This document shows, one piece after another, positions 1-5,590 of a stretch of 5,938 nt of DNA (the stretch's first letter is position 1; every line of letters starts with the position of its first letter). Location: NCBI GenBank assembly GCA_964577175.1, contig CAZNYC010000188.1, positions 1-5,938 of the forward strand, read 5' to 3'. Source of the DNA: BS750m-G62 sp964577175. GTDB lineage: Bacteria > Planctomycetota > Phycisphaerae > FEN-1346. The position numbers and the translations under genes were made by a program. Below the pieces are notes generated by a model. The model made no database searches and was not told the origin of the DNA. It saw only the letters and a program-made list of their open reading frames with translations.

Positions 1-692
1 GTCGGCGGATGCGACGCGAAGTACTGGCCCAGGCCGAGGGCCTCGGCCATTCCCTCGGCCCGCAGCCGGTCCAGGCGATGGAGCAGCCGCACGGCCCCCT
101 CCCGGCCGTAGCCGGCGGCATCGGCGAGGCGGGCCCCGAGTTCGTCCGCCCCGACCTCGCGCTGGCGCGAGTACGCCCCCGTCAGGTACTTGACGCCCAC
201 GTGCCGGACCCACGCCCCGAGGCCGCTGCGGGCCGCTATCGCCCGCGACGCCGCCGCCGTCGCCGAGTCCGAGAGCACCCGGTCGATCGCGTGCCCGCGG
301 ATGACGTGGGCCATCTCGTGGGCGAGGACGAACGCGAGTTCGTCCTCCCGCCGCTCGCACAACGCGATGAGCGGACGCGTGACGAACACGAATCCGCCCG
401 GCAGGGCGAACGCGTTCGGCGCTTCGCCACGCACGACCGACACCTCGAACGTCCGGTCTTCCTGCGTCACGCACGCCGCGAGGCGCCGGCCGATGTCCTG
501 GACGAACCGCGCGATCTCGGCGTCGTCGTCCGTACCGAGTTGGCGGCGGACCTCCTGGGCCATGTCGCGGCCGACGTCGTACTCGGCCCGCAGGGCTTCC
601 TTGGAGGTGCCGGTCAGCGAGGTCCAGAGCCACTTGCCCTTCCGGACGCCGGGCCCGGCCATTTGTCCGAGTTTTCGCATCCAACCCGCCAC
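1..692 (-). CDS. M48 family zinc metallopeptidase, N-terminal 230 codons (partial, runs off left edge)
   Basis: Reading the minus strand from a GTG at 692-690 gives an uninterrupted frame to the window edge. It carries the full M48 signature: NAFALPGG at residues 93-100, the zinc motif HEMAHVIRGH at 125-134 (zinc ligands H125 and H129, catalytic E126) and the third-ligand motif REVGADELG at 178-186 (E179). The visible end, ASHPP, matches the region after the active site in this family. The region resembles the BepA/Oma1 type of M48 peptidase, which degrades misfolded or damaged proteins. Unlike BepA it shows no signal peptide, lipobox or membrane segment in its first 60 residues, so a cytoplasmic location is possible. 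The GTG start is chosen because AAAGGAG lies 8 bases upstream; ATG codons at residues 5 and 11 are too far from it. The C-terminus, where TPR repeats could occur, is outside the window. The gene is divergent from the SGNH hydrolase. Family is near certain; substrate unknown. Confidence 0.93.
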   Translation of the reverse strand, partial: MAGWMRKLGQMAGPGVRKGKWLWTSLTGTSKEALRAEYDVGRDMAQEVRRQLGTDDDAEIARFVQDIGRRLAACVTQEDRTFEVSVVRGEAPNAFALPGGFVFVTRPLIALCERREDELAFVLAHEMAHVIRGHAIDRVLSDSATAAASRAIAARSGLGAWVRHVGVKYLTGAYSRQREVGADELGARLADAAGYGREGAVRLLHRLDRLRAEGMAEALGLGQYFASHPP

Positions 693-700
693 GCCGTCCA

Positions 701-707
701 CTCCTTT
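701..707 (-). promoter_or_regulatory. Shine-Dalgarno sequence deciding the GTG start of the M48 gene
   Basis: On the minus strand the sequence AAAGGAG ends 8 bases before the GTG at 692. This is a textbook spacing and supports GTG over the in-frame ATG codons at 680 and 662. A perfect 11-bp hairpin (718-745) sits 10 bases further upstream, so it would lie in the 5' leader of this mRNA. Confidence 0.75.
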
Positions 708-717
708 CAACCGTCGT

Positions 718-745
718 GCGCGGCGGGTCTCCGCACCCGCCGCGC
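718..745. repeat. 28-base hairpin repeat, copy 1
   Basis: A perfect inverted repeat: arm GCGCGGCGGGT (718-728), loop CTCCGC, arm ACCCGCCGCGC (735-745), giving 11 base pairs. The same 28 bases recur at 2656-2683 with a single C-to-T change, which turns one G-C pair into a G-U pair, so the stem survives. Two near-identical copies 1.9 kb apart, including an identical loop, indicate a dispersed element, not chance. This copy lies in the 5' leader of the M48 gene. Its function is unknown. Confidence 0.8.
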
Positions 746-758
746 TACCGCCGGGTGC

Positions 759-786
759 CACGCTTTCGCGTTTCTGCGAGAGCGTG
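759..786. repeat. Tandem stem-loop unit 1
   Basis: Positions 759-769 (CACGCTTTCGC) pair with 776-786 (GCGAGAGCGTG) over 11 pairs with one T-G wobble around a 6-base loop (GTTTCT). The arms closely resemble those of the hairpin at 806-835, about 48 bases away. The differences preserve pairing, so the two are probably diverged copies of one structured unit. No poly-T tract follows on either strand, so it does not look like a simple intrinsic terminator. Confidence 0.7.
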
Positions 787-805
787 TCTCTCCGGCTCGC
801 GAGGC

Positions 806-835
806 GCATGCTTTCGCAACGTCGCGAAGGCATGC
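806..835. repeat. Tandem stem-loop unit 2
   Basis: Positions 806-817 (GCATGCTTTCGC) pair with 824-835 (GCGAAGGCATGC) over 12 uninterrupted pairs with one T-G wobble and a 6-base loop (AACGTC). Compared with unit 1 (759-786), pair C761-G784 is replaced by T809-A832 and the wobble has moved by one step. These compensatory changes suggest selection or mobility of a folded nucleic acid. It resembles REP-type intergenic palindromes in general form, but no REP-associated transposase is present here. Confidence 0.7.
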
Positions 836-893
836 CACCCGACTTGCGAAGGTTCCGGGGCCATCTGACCCCTGCGGCAGCGCTCATGTTCGC

Positions 894-936
894 CGGCCCG
901 CTTGCGGGCCGCGCCCCACACGGGCCTCAGGCCCGT
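894..936. other. Two consecutive GC-rich hairpins
   Basis: The first is CGGCCCGC (894-901), a TT turn, then GCGGGCCG (904-911). The second is ACGGGCC (920-926), a TCA loop, then GGCCCGT (930-936). They are separated by 8 bases. A weaker GGGG/CCCC pairing (857-860 with 869-872) lies just upstream. Neither hairpin is followed by a T tract. They may act as transcription barriers between the divergent genes or be debris of intergenic repeats. Confidence 0.5.
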
Positions 937-946
937 TCGCTTGGGT

Positions 947-976
947 GTTGGCTATCGGGTGTTCCTTGTTGGCTAT
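947..976. repeat. Short decayed direct repeat (GTTGGCTAT)
   Basis: The 9-base word GTTGGCTAT occurs at 947-955 and 968-976, with GGGTGTT also occurring twice (943-949 and 957-963). This looks like the remnant of a short tandem array. No function can be assigned. Confidence 0.45.
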
Positions 977-1044
977 TCTTGTTTCGCCTCTCCCTGAGAG
1001 CCTAGGCCCGACACACCGTCGTGTCAACCCTGCCCACCTTCCGC

Positions 1045-1073
1045 TTTATCTTCCGCGGCCCACCGTCTATACT
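1045..1073 (+). promoter_or_regulatory. Candidate sigma-70-type promoter for the SGNH hydrolase
   Basis: TATACT at 1068-1073 matches the -10 consensus at five of six positions. A weak -35 (TTTATC, 1045-1050) lies 17 bases upstream. The surrounding stretch is locally less GC-rich than its neighbourhood. A start near 1080 would give a leader of about 190 bases containing the structured repeat at 1108-1220. The evidence is positional and by consensus only. Confidence 0.4.
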
Positions 1074-1107
1074 CGACGGGGTGGCATGGCCACCGCTCGA
1101 GTTGGCC

Positions 1108-1220
1108 GATCGAACGCCGGCGTTCGAGCCCGCTGCGGGAGCAGCGGGTCCGCCTCATCGGCCGTGGCACGCACCATGGCAGATGAAGATGACCGGCCTC
1201 TTCCGCGGCCGGCTCGGGGG
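1108..1220 (+). repeat. 113-base structured repeat, copy A
   Basis: This segment aligns without gaps to the reverse complement of 5351-5463, matching at about 89 of 113 positions by hand count. It contains three stem-loops. The first is CCCGCTGC-GGGA-GCAGCGGG (1129-1148). The second pairs GCCGTGG with CCATGGC around CACGCA (1161-1180). The third is CCGGCC with GGCCGG around a TTCC-centred loop (1193-1212). Several differences between copies are compensatory: T-A in stem 1 here is C-G in copy B, and C-G in stem 3 here is A-T in copy B. It lies in the probable 5' leader of the SGNH hydrolase. Mismatches are not concentrated at any codon position, which argues against it being coding. Confidence 0.75.
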
Positions 1221-1268
1221 CAGCGGGCTCGAACCGCCGTGCCGCTTGACCGACAGAAAGGACCCTCC

Positions 1269-2555
1269 ATGCGCTGCGCCCGCACCGCCCTTGCCGTCCT
1301 GCTCCTGCTCGCCATCCCGCCCGCTTATGCCGAGGCCCCCGCCGCCGAAAACGCCTGCGCCCTCGCGGGCGGCGAGACGATCCTCTTCTTCGGCGATTCC
1401 ATCACCCAGGGCGGGGCGTACGTGGAGGACGTCGAGGCCTTCCTCATCACGCGCTTCCCGGACAAGGCGTTCCGCATCGTCAACGCGGGCATCTCGAGCG
1501 AGACGATCTCCGGCACGAGCGAGCCCGACCACGACCCCCGCCGGCCGTGGGCCCACCAGCGGTTCGACCGCGACGTCGCCGCCGCCGAGCCCGACGTCGT
1601 CGTCGCCTGCTTCGGCATGAACGACGGCAACTATCACCCGTTCGACCGGCTGAAGTTCCAGAAGTACCGGGCGGGGGTGCGGCGGCTCATCGACCGGTGC
1701 AAGCGCATCGGCGCCCGGACCGTCTTCATGACCCCGCCGCCGTTCGACCCCTACCGCCGACGGGCAGGTGACCCCAATGCCACGCACTACGGCTACCGGT
1801 ACCCCGCCGTCGATTACGACGTCACGCTGGAGGTCTACAGCGACTTCCTCCTGGGCCTGCGGCCGGAGGGGTTCATCGTGGCGCCCGTCCACGACGCGAT
1901 GAACCGCCATCTCCGCGAGCGGCGAAAGGAGAAGGTCAGTTTCTACCTCTCCGGCGACGCCGTCCACCCGAACGCCACCGGCCACTGGCTGATGGCCCAG
2001 ACGCTCCTGGAGACCCTCGGCGTGCCGCGCGACGTCGCCCACGCCAAGGTCGACGCGGGGGCCATGAAGGTCCTCGCCGGCGACGTGGCGGATTTGAAAA
2101 AGGACGCCGCCGGCCTCGCCTTCACATGGACGACGCCCCTGCCGATGCCCGTCGATCCGCGATGGGACAAGGAGTCGCTCGCCGTCGAACGGACCTTCGA
2201 CCGCCTCAGCCGCTACAGGCTCACGGTGACCGGCCTGGAGGCGGGCCGGTACGAACTGCACGCCTCCGGCCAGATGGCGGGGCACGTGACGGCCGCCCAC
2301 CTCGCCGCCGGCCTCGACCTGAACCGGGTGCCCGCGTGGCAACCGACCGCCGGGGCACGCGAGGTCCTGGAACTCGTCCAGAAGCGCCGCCGCACGATCT
2401 ATCGGGCCTGGCGCCAGGGCCTGAAGACGGGCAAGGACGGCGCCGGCCAGGAGGCCATCCGCAAGGCCCAGGCCGACACCGCCGACCTCCTGAAACGGGC
2501 CCGCGCCATCGCCCGGCCCCGCCCGGTCGACGTCCGTCTCGTCCCGGCAGAATAG
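1269..2555 (+). CDS. Exported SGNH/GDSL-family hydrolase (esterase-like)
   Basis: The 428-residue protein begins with a typical Sec signal peptide: basic n-region MRCAR, hydrophobic core LAVLLLLAI, and likely cleavage after AYA at residue 21. It is therefore probably periplasmic or secreted. The SGNH blocks are all present: GDSIT at 42-46 (nucleophile S44), the block II glycine G74 in NAGISSETISG, GMND at 116-119 (oxyanion G116 and N118), and DAVH at 230-233 (D230, H233). The family hydrolyses ester bonds in acyl or acetylated carbohydrates and lipids; the substrate here cannot be read. After the catalytic His come about 195 residues ending in a charged helical segment (about 358-415), a tail also seen on planctomycete SGNH proteins. 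The start is fixed by the signal peptide and by AAAGGA at 1257-1262, 6 bases upstream. The frame stays open upstream to position 9, but that extension is antisense to M48 and crosses hairpin repeats. Confidence 0.93.
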   Translation: MRCARTALAVLLLLAIPPAYAEAPAAENACALAGGETILFFGDSITQGGAYVEDVEAFLITRFPDKAFRIVNAGISSETISGTSEPDHDPRRPWAHQRFDRDVAAAEPDVVVACFGMNDGNYHPFDRLKFQKYRAGVRRLIDRCKRIGARTVFMTPPPFDPYRRRAGDPNATHYGYRYPAVDYDVTLEVYSDFLLGLRPEGFIVAPVHDAMNRHLRERRKEKVSFYLSGDAVHPNATGHWLMAQTLLETLGVPRDVAHAKVDAGAMKVLAGDVADLKKDAAGLAFTWTTPLPMPVDPRWDKESLAVERTFDRLSRYRLTVTGLEAGRYELHASGQMAGHVTAAHLAAGLDLNRVPAWQPTAGAREVLELVQKRRRTIYRAWRQGLKTGKDGAGQEAIRKAQADTADLLKRARAIARPRPVDVRLVPAE

Positions 2556-2569
2556 TCTCGTCGTTGTTT

Positions 2570-2610
2570 GTCATTCTGAGGGAGCGGAGCGACCGAAGAA
2601 TCTCGCCGTG
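2570..2610 (+). repeat. VILRERSD-type intergenic repeat, copy 1
   Basis: The core runs from GTCATTCTGAG to GAAGAATCTCGCCGTG and recurs inverted at 5781-5814 and, as a variant, at 5868-5912. ATTCT near the left end can pair with AGAAT near the right end. Its conceptual translation (VILRERSDRR) is a familiar spurious peptide in bacterial genome annotations. It begins 14 bases after the SGNH stop codon, so it may form the 3' end of that transcript. It is not part of a gene. Confidence 0.8.
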
Positions 2611-2655
2611 CCCACAGGCCGAAGGCCTCATTGGGGCACCGGGAATTGCACACAA

Positions 2656-2683
2656 GCGCGGCGGGTCTCCGCACTCGCCGCGC
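2656..2683. repeat. 28-base hairpin repeat, copy 2
   Basis: Identical to 718-745 at 27 of 28 positions. The arms GCGCGGCGGGT (2656-2666) and ACTCGCCGCGC (2673-2683) pair over 11 positions with one G-U wobble around the same CTCCGC loop. Here it lies between the SGNH hydrolase and the serine dehydratase, about 70 bases before the dehydratase start. A smaller hairpin, AGGCC-GAA-GGCCT, lies at 2616-2628. Confidence 0.8.
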
Positions 2684-2696
2684 AGGAACGACATGC

Positions 2697-2719
2697 GGCG
2701 TCGACCTTCGGTCGCCGCC
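2697..2719. other. Hairpin in the leader of the serine dehydratase gene
   Basis: GGCG-T-CGACC (2697-2706) pairs with GGTCG-C-CGCC (2710-2719) around TTC, nine pairs with one internal T-C mismatch. It ends 36 bases before the ATG at 2756, where only a weak, distant GGAG (2738-2741) serves as a ribosome binding site. It could influence translation or be part of the surrounding repeat cluster. Confidence 0.45.
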
Positions 2720-2755
2720 TCAACGATGGCGTCTTGCGGAGCACTGGACATTCGT

Positions 2756-4315
2756 ATGCCGACGCCCAAGAGCATTTTGAACCACGTCCTCGGCCCCGTC
2801 ATGCGGGGCCCGTCGAGTTCCCACACCGCCGGCGCGTACCGCATCGGCGCCCTGGCCCGGGCCCTCCTCGGCGCCCCGCCCGTCCGGGCCGTCTGCACGT
2901 TCGACCCGGCGGGCTCCTACGCCGCCTGTTACCGCGAGCAGCGGGCCGACCTCGCCTTCGCCGCCGCCCTGCTCGGCTGGTCCATCACCGATGACCGTTT
3001 CGACGGGGCCCTGGACGCCGCCGCGGACGCCGGCATCGACGTCGCCTTTTGCGTCGCCCCGCTCGCCGAGGCCGACCACCCCAACGCGGTGGACCTGCTT
3101 CTGGCGGCCGCCGACGGCCGGACGCTGGCCGCCCGGGCCCAATCCGTCGGCGGCGGGGCGGTCGAGGTGACGCGCCTGGCCGGCTGGCCCGTCCGCCTGG
3201 CGGGCGAGGCCCACGTCGTCCTCGTCGAGACGGACGCGGGGACCGCCGACGCCGTCGCCCGCCGCCTGGCCACAGGCGGCGCCTCCCTCGCCCGGCCCGA
3301 GACCGCGGCGCGGGAGGATCTGGCTCTGGTCACGGCCCGCCGCACCGCGCCCCTGCCGCCGGAGAATCTGGCCGCCGTCGGCGCCGAAACGGGCGTCCGC
3401 GAGGTCTGGACGGCCGAGCCGCTCCTCTATCCTCAGCCCGGCGAAGCGCTGTTCGAGAGCGGGGCCGAGATGGTCGCCCTCTGCGCGGAGCGCGGCCTTT
3501 CGCTCGGCGAGGCGGCGCTGGAATCCGAGGCCGCCCTCCTCCAGGTGCCGGCCGAGGAGGTCCTGGCGGAGATCGACCGGCGGCTCGGCATCATGGCGGC
3601 CGCCGTGGAACGGGGCCTGGCGGACCCGCCGGCGATGCAACTCCTCGCCCCGTCGGCCGGGGCCGTCTACGACGCCGAGGCCGCCGGACGTCTCGCCGCG
3701 GGGGGCTTGGCGACCCGTGCGGCCGGCCGTGCCCTGGCGGCCATGCACACGAGCAGCGGCGGAGGGGTGGTCTGCGCCGCCCCGACCGGCGGGGCCGCCG
3801 GCGTCCTGCCGGCCGTCCTGGGGACGTGGCGGACGGAGCGGGGGCTGGAGGGTCGCGATGCCGCCCTGGCGCTGCTCGCCGCCGGGGCCGTCGGCCAGAT
3901 CATCGCCACGCGGGCAACGTTCGCGGCCGAGGTCGCCGGGTGCCAGGTCGAGATCGGCGCCGCCGGCGCCATGGCGGCCGCCGCGTGCGTCCAGGCGGCG
4001 GGGGGGACGGCGGCCCAGGCGGCCGACGCCGCCGCCGTCGCCCTCCAGAACGCCATGGGCTCGGTGTGCGACCTCGTGCAGGGCATCGTCGAGATCCCGT
4101 GCCACACCCGCAACGCCGCCGCCGCGGCCGGGGCGTTTGTCTGCGCCGACCTCGTCCTGGGCGGGTACGCCAATCCCGTGCCGCTCGACGAGACGGTCGA
4201 CGCGGTGCTCTCGGTCGGCCGGATGCTGCCGCCGGAACTGCGGTGCACGGCCCTGGGGGGCCTGGCCCAGGCGCCCTCGGCCAAGGCCCTGCCGCGGCGG
4301 TGCCGAGAAAGGTAA
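2756..4315 (+). CDS. sdaA: L-serine ammonia-lyase, iron-sulfur dependent, fused beta-alpha single chain
   Basis: This enzyme deaminates L-serine to pyruvate and ammonia using an oxygen-sensitive [4Fe-4S] cluster in the cytoplasm. The 519-residue chain opens with the beta-domain signature GPSSSHTAG (18-26). An intervening segment at about 152-225 has an ACT-like alternation of strands and helices, and the alpha domain follows (about 240-515) with SSGGGVVCAAPTGGAAG near 333-349. The three cluster cysteines are present with exact family spacing: C396 (GCQ), C438 (VCD) and C449 (IPC), 42 and 11 residues apart as in E. coli SdaA. It is about 65 residues longer than E. coli SdaA (454), accounted for by the middle segment. 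A cysteine four residues from the end (C516) may matter for cluster capping. The ATG at 2756 is chosen because family proteins begin about 12 residues before GPVM; an in-frame ATG at 2726 adds 10 unconserved residues. Its stop is 4 bases before the next gene. Confidence 0.95.
   Translation: MPTPKSILNHVLGPVMRGPSSSHTAGAYRIGALARALLGAPPVRAVCTFDPAGSYAACYREQRADLAFAAALLGWSITDDRFDGALDAAADAGIDVAFCVAPLAEADHPNAVDLLLAAADGRTLAARAQSVGGGAVEVTRLAGWPVRLAGEAHVVLVETDAGTADAVARRLATGGASLARPETAAREDLALVTARRTAPLPPENLAAVGAETGVREVWTAEPLLYPQPGEALFESGAEMVALCAERGLSLGEAALESEAALLQVPAEEVLAEIDRRLGIMAAAVERGLADPPAMQLLAPSAGAVYDAEAAGRLAAGGLATRAAGRALAAMHTSSGGGVVCAAPTGGAAGVLPAVLGTWRTERGLEGRDAALALLAAGAVGQIIATRATFAAEVAGCQVEIGAAGAMAAAACVQAAGGTAAQAADAAAVALQNAMGSVCDLVQGIVEIPCHTRNAAAAAGAFVCADLVLGGYANPVPLDETVDAVLSVGRMLPPELRCTALGGLAQAPSAKALPRRCRER
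4306..4312 (+). promoter_or_regulatory. Ribosome binding site of the downstream gene inside the serine dehydratase end
   Basis: AGAAAGG occupies the last codons of the serine dehydratase gene, directly before its TAA stop, with a 7-base spacer to the ATG at 4320. The two reading frames are separated by only 4 bases, so translational coupling is expected. This site also fixes the start of the downstream gene, whose frame is open far upstream. Confidence 0.75.
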
Positions 4316-4319
4316 GCCC

Positions 4320-5339
4320 ATGCCCGACGCCACCCTCCGTTTCCTCTCGGCCGACGAGGTCCGCCGGGCCCTGCCGATGCCCGAGGCCGTCGAGGCGATG
4401 AAACGGGCCCTCTCGGCCCTCTCGGCGGGGGAGGCCGTCGTCCCTGCGCGGACGCACCTCGTCCTGGGCGATCCGTCCGACGAGGCGGCCGCGGCGGGCC
4501 CGCCCGGCACGGCCCTCGTCATGCCGGCCTGCGCCCCGGCCGACGGGCGGCTGGGCGTCAAGATCGTCACCCTGCTGGAGGGCAACCGGGACCGCGGCCT
4601 GCCGCTGCTCCAGGGCCTCATGGTCCTCTTCGACTCAACGACCGGCTCCCCCCTGGCCGTCATGGACGCCGCCACGCTGACGGCCGTCCGGACGGGGGCG
4701 GCGAGCGGGGCCGCGACCGACCTGCTGGCCCGTCCGGACGCACAGGCGGCGGCCGTCTTCGGCGCGGGCGTCCAGGGCCGGACCCAACTGGAGGCCGTCT
4801 GCGCCGTCCGGACGATCCGCCGGGCCCGCGTCTTCGACGTGGACGCGGCGGCGGCCGGCCGCTTCGCCGACGAGATGGCCGGGCGGCTCGGCATCGCCGT
4901 CGAGCCGGCCGCGACGCCCACCGAGGCCCTGGCCGGGGCGGACGTGGTCTGCACCGCGACGACGGCGTCGGAGCCGGTCTTCGACGATGCGGACCTCGCG
5001 CCGGGCGTCCACCTGAACGCCGTGGGGGCCTACCAGCCGCCCGCCCGCGAGGTGCCCGCCGACACCGTCTGCCGGGCCCGCGTCGTCGTGGACCAGCGGG
5101 CGGCCGCCATGGAGGAGGCGGGCGACCTCGTCGTGCCCGTCCAGGAGGGGCGCATCACGTGGGACCACGTGGCGGCCGAGGTGGGCGAGATCGTTGCCGG
5201 ACGGGCCGCGGGGCGGCAGTCGGCCGACCAGGTCACCCTCTTCAAGTCCGTCGGCGTGGCGGTGGAGGACGTGGCGGCGGCCTCGGCGGCCCTGGCAGGG
5301 GCCGAGCGGCTCGGCCTCGGGACCGCCGTGCCGCTGTAG
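4320..5339 (+). CDS. Ornithine cyclodeaminase/mu-crystallin family NAD(P)-dependent enzyme
   Basis: The 339-residue protein matches the family in length and order. It has an N-terminal substrate domain with R44 (PARTHL) and K81 (LGVKIVTL), R124 in VRTGAASG, a Rossmann dinucleotide motif GAGVQGRTQ at 148-156 with an acidic strand end (FDVD, 172-175), and a C-terminal return helix (LFKSVGVAVED). R44, K81 and R124 correspond to the substrate-binding Arg45, Lys69 and Arg112 of Pseudomonas putida ornithine cyclodeaminase. The catalytic Asp228 of that enzyme falls in GGDCPGKTE; here the segment reads GAYQPPARE (236-244), with Tyr238 at the Asp position. True ornithine deamination is therefore doubtful. 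Members with this kind of segment include cyclic imine (ketimine or pyrroline-2-carboxylate) reductases and other dehydrogenases. Coupling to a serine dehydratase, which yields pyruvate and ammonia, is compatible with an alanine- or imine-related role, but that is inference. Cofactor preference is not decided. Confidence 0.9.
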   Translation: MPDATLRFLSADEVRRALPMPEAVEAMKRALSALSAGEAVVPARTHLVLGDPSDEAAAAGPPGTALVMPACAPADGRLGVKIVTLLEGNRDRGLPLLQGLMVLFDSTTGSPLAVMDAATLTAVRTGAASGAATDLLARPDAQAAAVFGAGVQGRTQLEAVCAVRTIRRARVFDVDAAAAGRFADEMAGRLGIAVEPAATPTEALAGADVVCTATTASEPVFDDADLAPGVHLNAVGAYQPPAREVPADTVCRARVVVDQRAAAMEEAGDLVVPVQEGRITWDHVAAEVGEIVAGRAAGRQSADQVTLFKSVGVAVEDVAAASAALAGAERLGLGTAVPL

Positions 5340-5350
5340 GAACGCTGCGC

Positions 5351-5463
5351 CGCTTGAGCCGGACGCGGAAGCGTCCGGTCATCCTCACCTGCCCTGGCAC
5401 GTGCCACGGCGGATGGGAACGACCCGCCGCTCCCGCGGGGGGCTCGAACGGCGCGGCCCGATC
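5351..5463 (-). repeat. 113-base structured repeat, copy B (inverted)
   Basis: The minus-strand reading aligns gaplessly with 1108-1220. Stem 3 is a perfect 8-bp hairpin here, CCGGACGC-TTCC-GCGTCCGG (5361-5380). Stem 2 contains the palindrome TGGCACGTGCCA (5395-5406), and stem 1 is a GGGA-loop hairpin. It starts 11 bases after the stop codon of the ornithine cyclodeaminase-family gene, so the stem at 5361-5380 would be the first structure in the 3' region of that transcript and could act as a 3' end or stability element. No T tract follows it. Copies A and B face each other across the three plus-strand genes. Confidence 0.75.
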
Positions 5464-5517
5464 GATACTCTGAGAAAACGTCTTCGCGCGCACCCCCCGC
5501 AAATGCGCTTTTTCGGA

Positions 5518-5558
5518 CCCCGAATCGCCGATTCTGTCCCGTGTGGGACGATTCGGGG
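5518..5558. other. Hairpin with alternative pairings
   Basis: CCCCGAATC (5518-5526) pairs with GATTCGGGG (5550-5558), and an inner GTCCC (5536-5540) pairs with GGGAC (5545-5549) around GTGT. A second GATTC at 5530-5534 can instead pair with GAATC (5522-5526), forming a small local hairpin. The long stem and the small hairpin are mutually exclusive. No T tract follows closely and no gene lies downstream within the window. Confidence 0.55.
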
Positions 5559-5590
5559 CCGGAATGTTAAAATGGGTAAGGCGAAACGTG

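Larger units (their letters stand above)
693..1268. other. Divergent intergenic region, hairpin-rich, no gene
   Basis: The 576 bases lie between the M48 gene (minus) and the SGNH hydrolase (plus). Open frames cross it, but none shows a protein signature, and the longest is only the upstream extension of the hydrolase frame, antisense to M48. It holds a run of strong stem-loops (718-745, 759-786, 806-835, 894-911, 920-936), a decayed direct repeat (947-976), a candidate sigma-70 type promoter (1045-1073) and a 113-base structured repeat (1108-1220). No tRNA or rRNA was seen. Confidence 0.8.

Noticed and set aside
1121..1220. Similar open frames in both copies of the 113-base repeat (shared peptide pattern PWH-x-P-x-Q, then MTG-x-FR-x-RL).
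   Set aside because: In this frame the differences between copies fall about equally at codon positions 1, 2 and 3 (roughly 4, 6 and 6), with no third-position excess. The similarity is explained by nucleotide-level repeat and stem conservation.
1221..1245. A possible tRNA T-arm (GGGCTCGAACC).
   Set aside because: No matching acceptor stem, anticodon arm or D-arm could be found at the required spacing on either strand.
1155..2342. A 395-residue minus-strand open frame antisense to the SGNH hydrolase.
   Set aside because: It is a shadow frame: the plus-strand frame has a signal peptide and all SGNH blocks, while this one has no motif.
2720..4954. A 744-residue minus-strand open frame antisense to the serine dehydratase and the following gene.
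   Set aside because: Its sequence is low-complexity Arg/Gly/Ala/Pro, has no recognisable motif, and is the usual shadow of GC-rich coding sequence. The plus-strand proteins have unambiguous family signatures.
4973..5336. The 14-base match ACCGCCGTGCCGCT between the end of the last gene and the leader of the hydrolase (about 1233-1246), considered as a repeat or attachment site.
   Set aside because: It is short, GC-rich and lies within codons for the gene's own C-terminus (TAVPL); chance is a sufficient explanation.
1108..5463. The inverted 113-base repeats considered as terminal inverted repeats of a transposon carrying the three genes.
   Set aside because: No transposase or integrase lies between them, the copies are about 21% diverged, no target duplication is evident, and the enclosed genes look like ordinary chromosomal metabolism.
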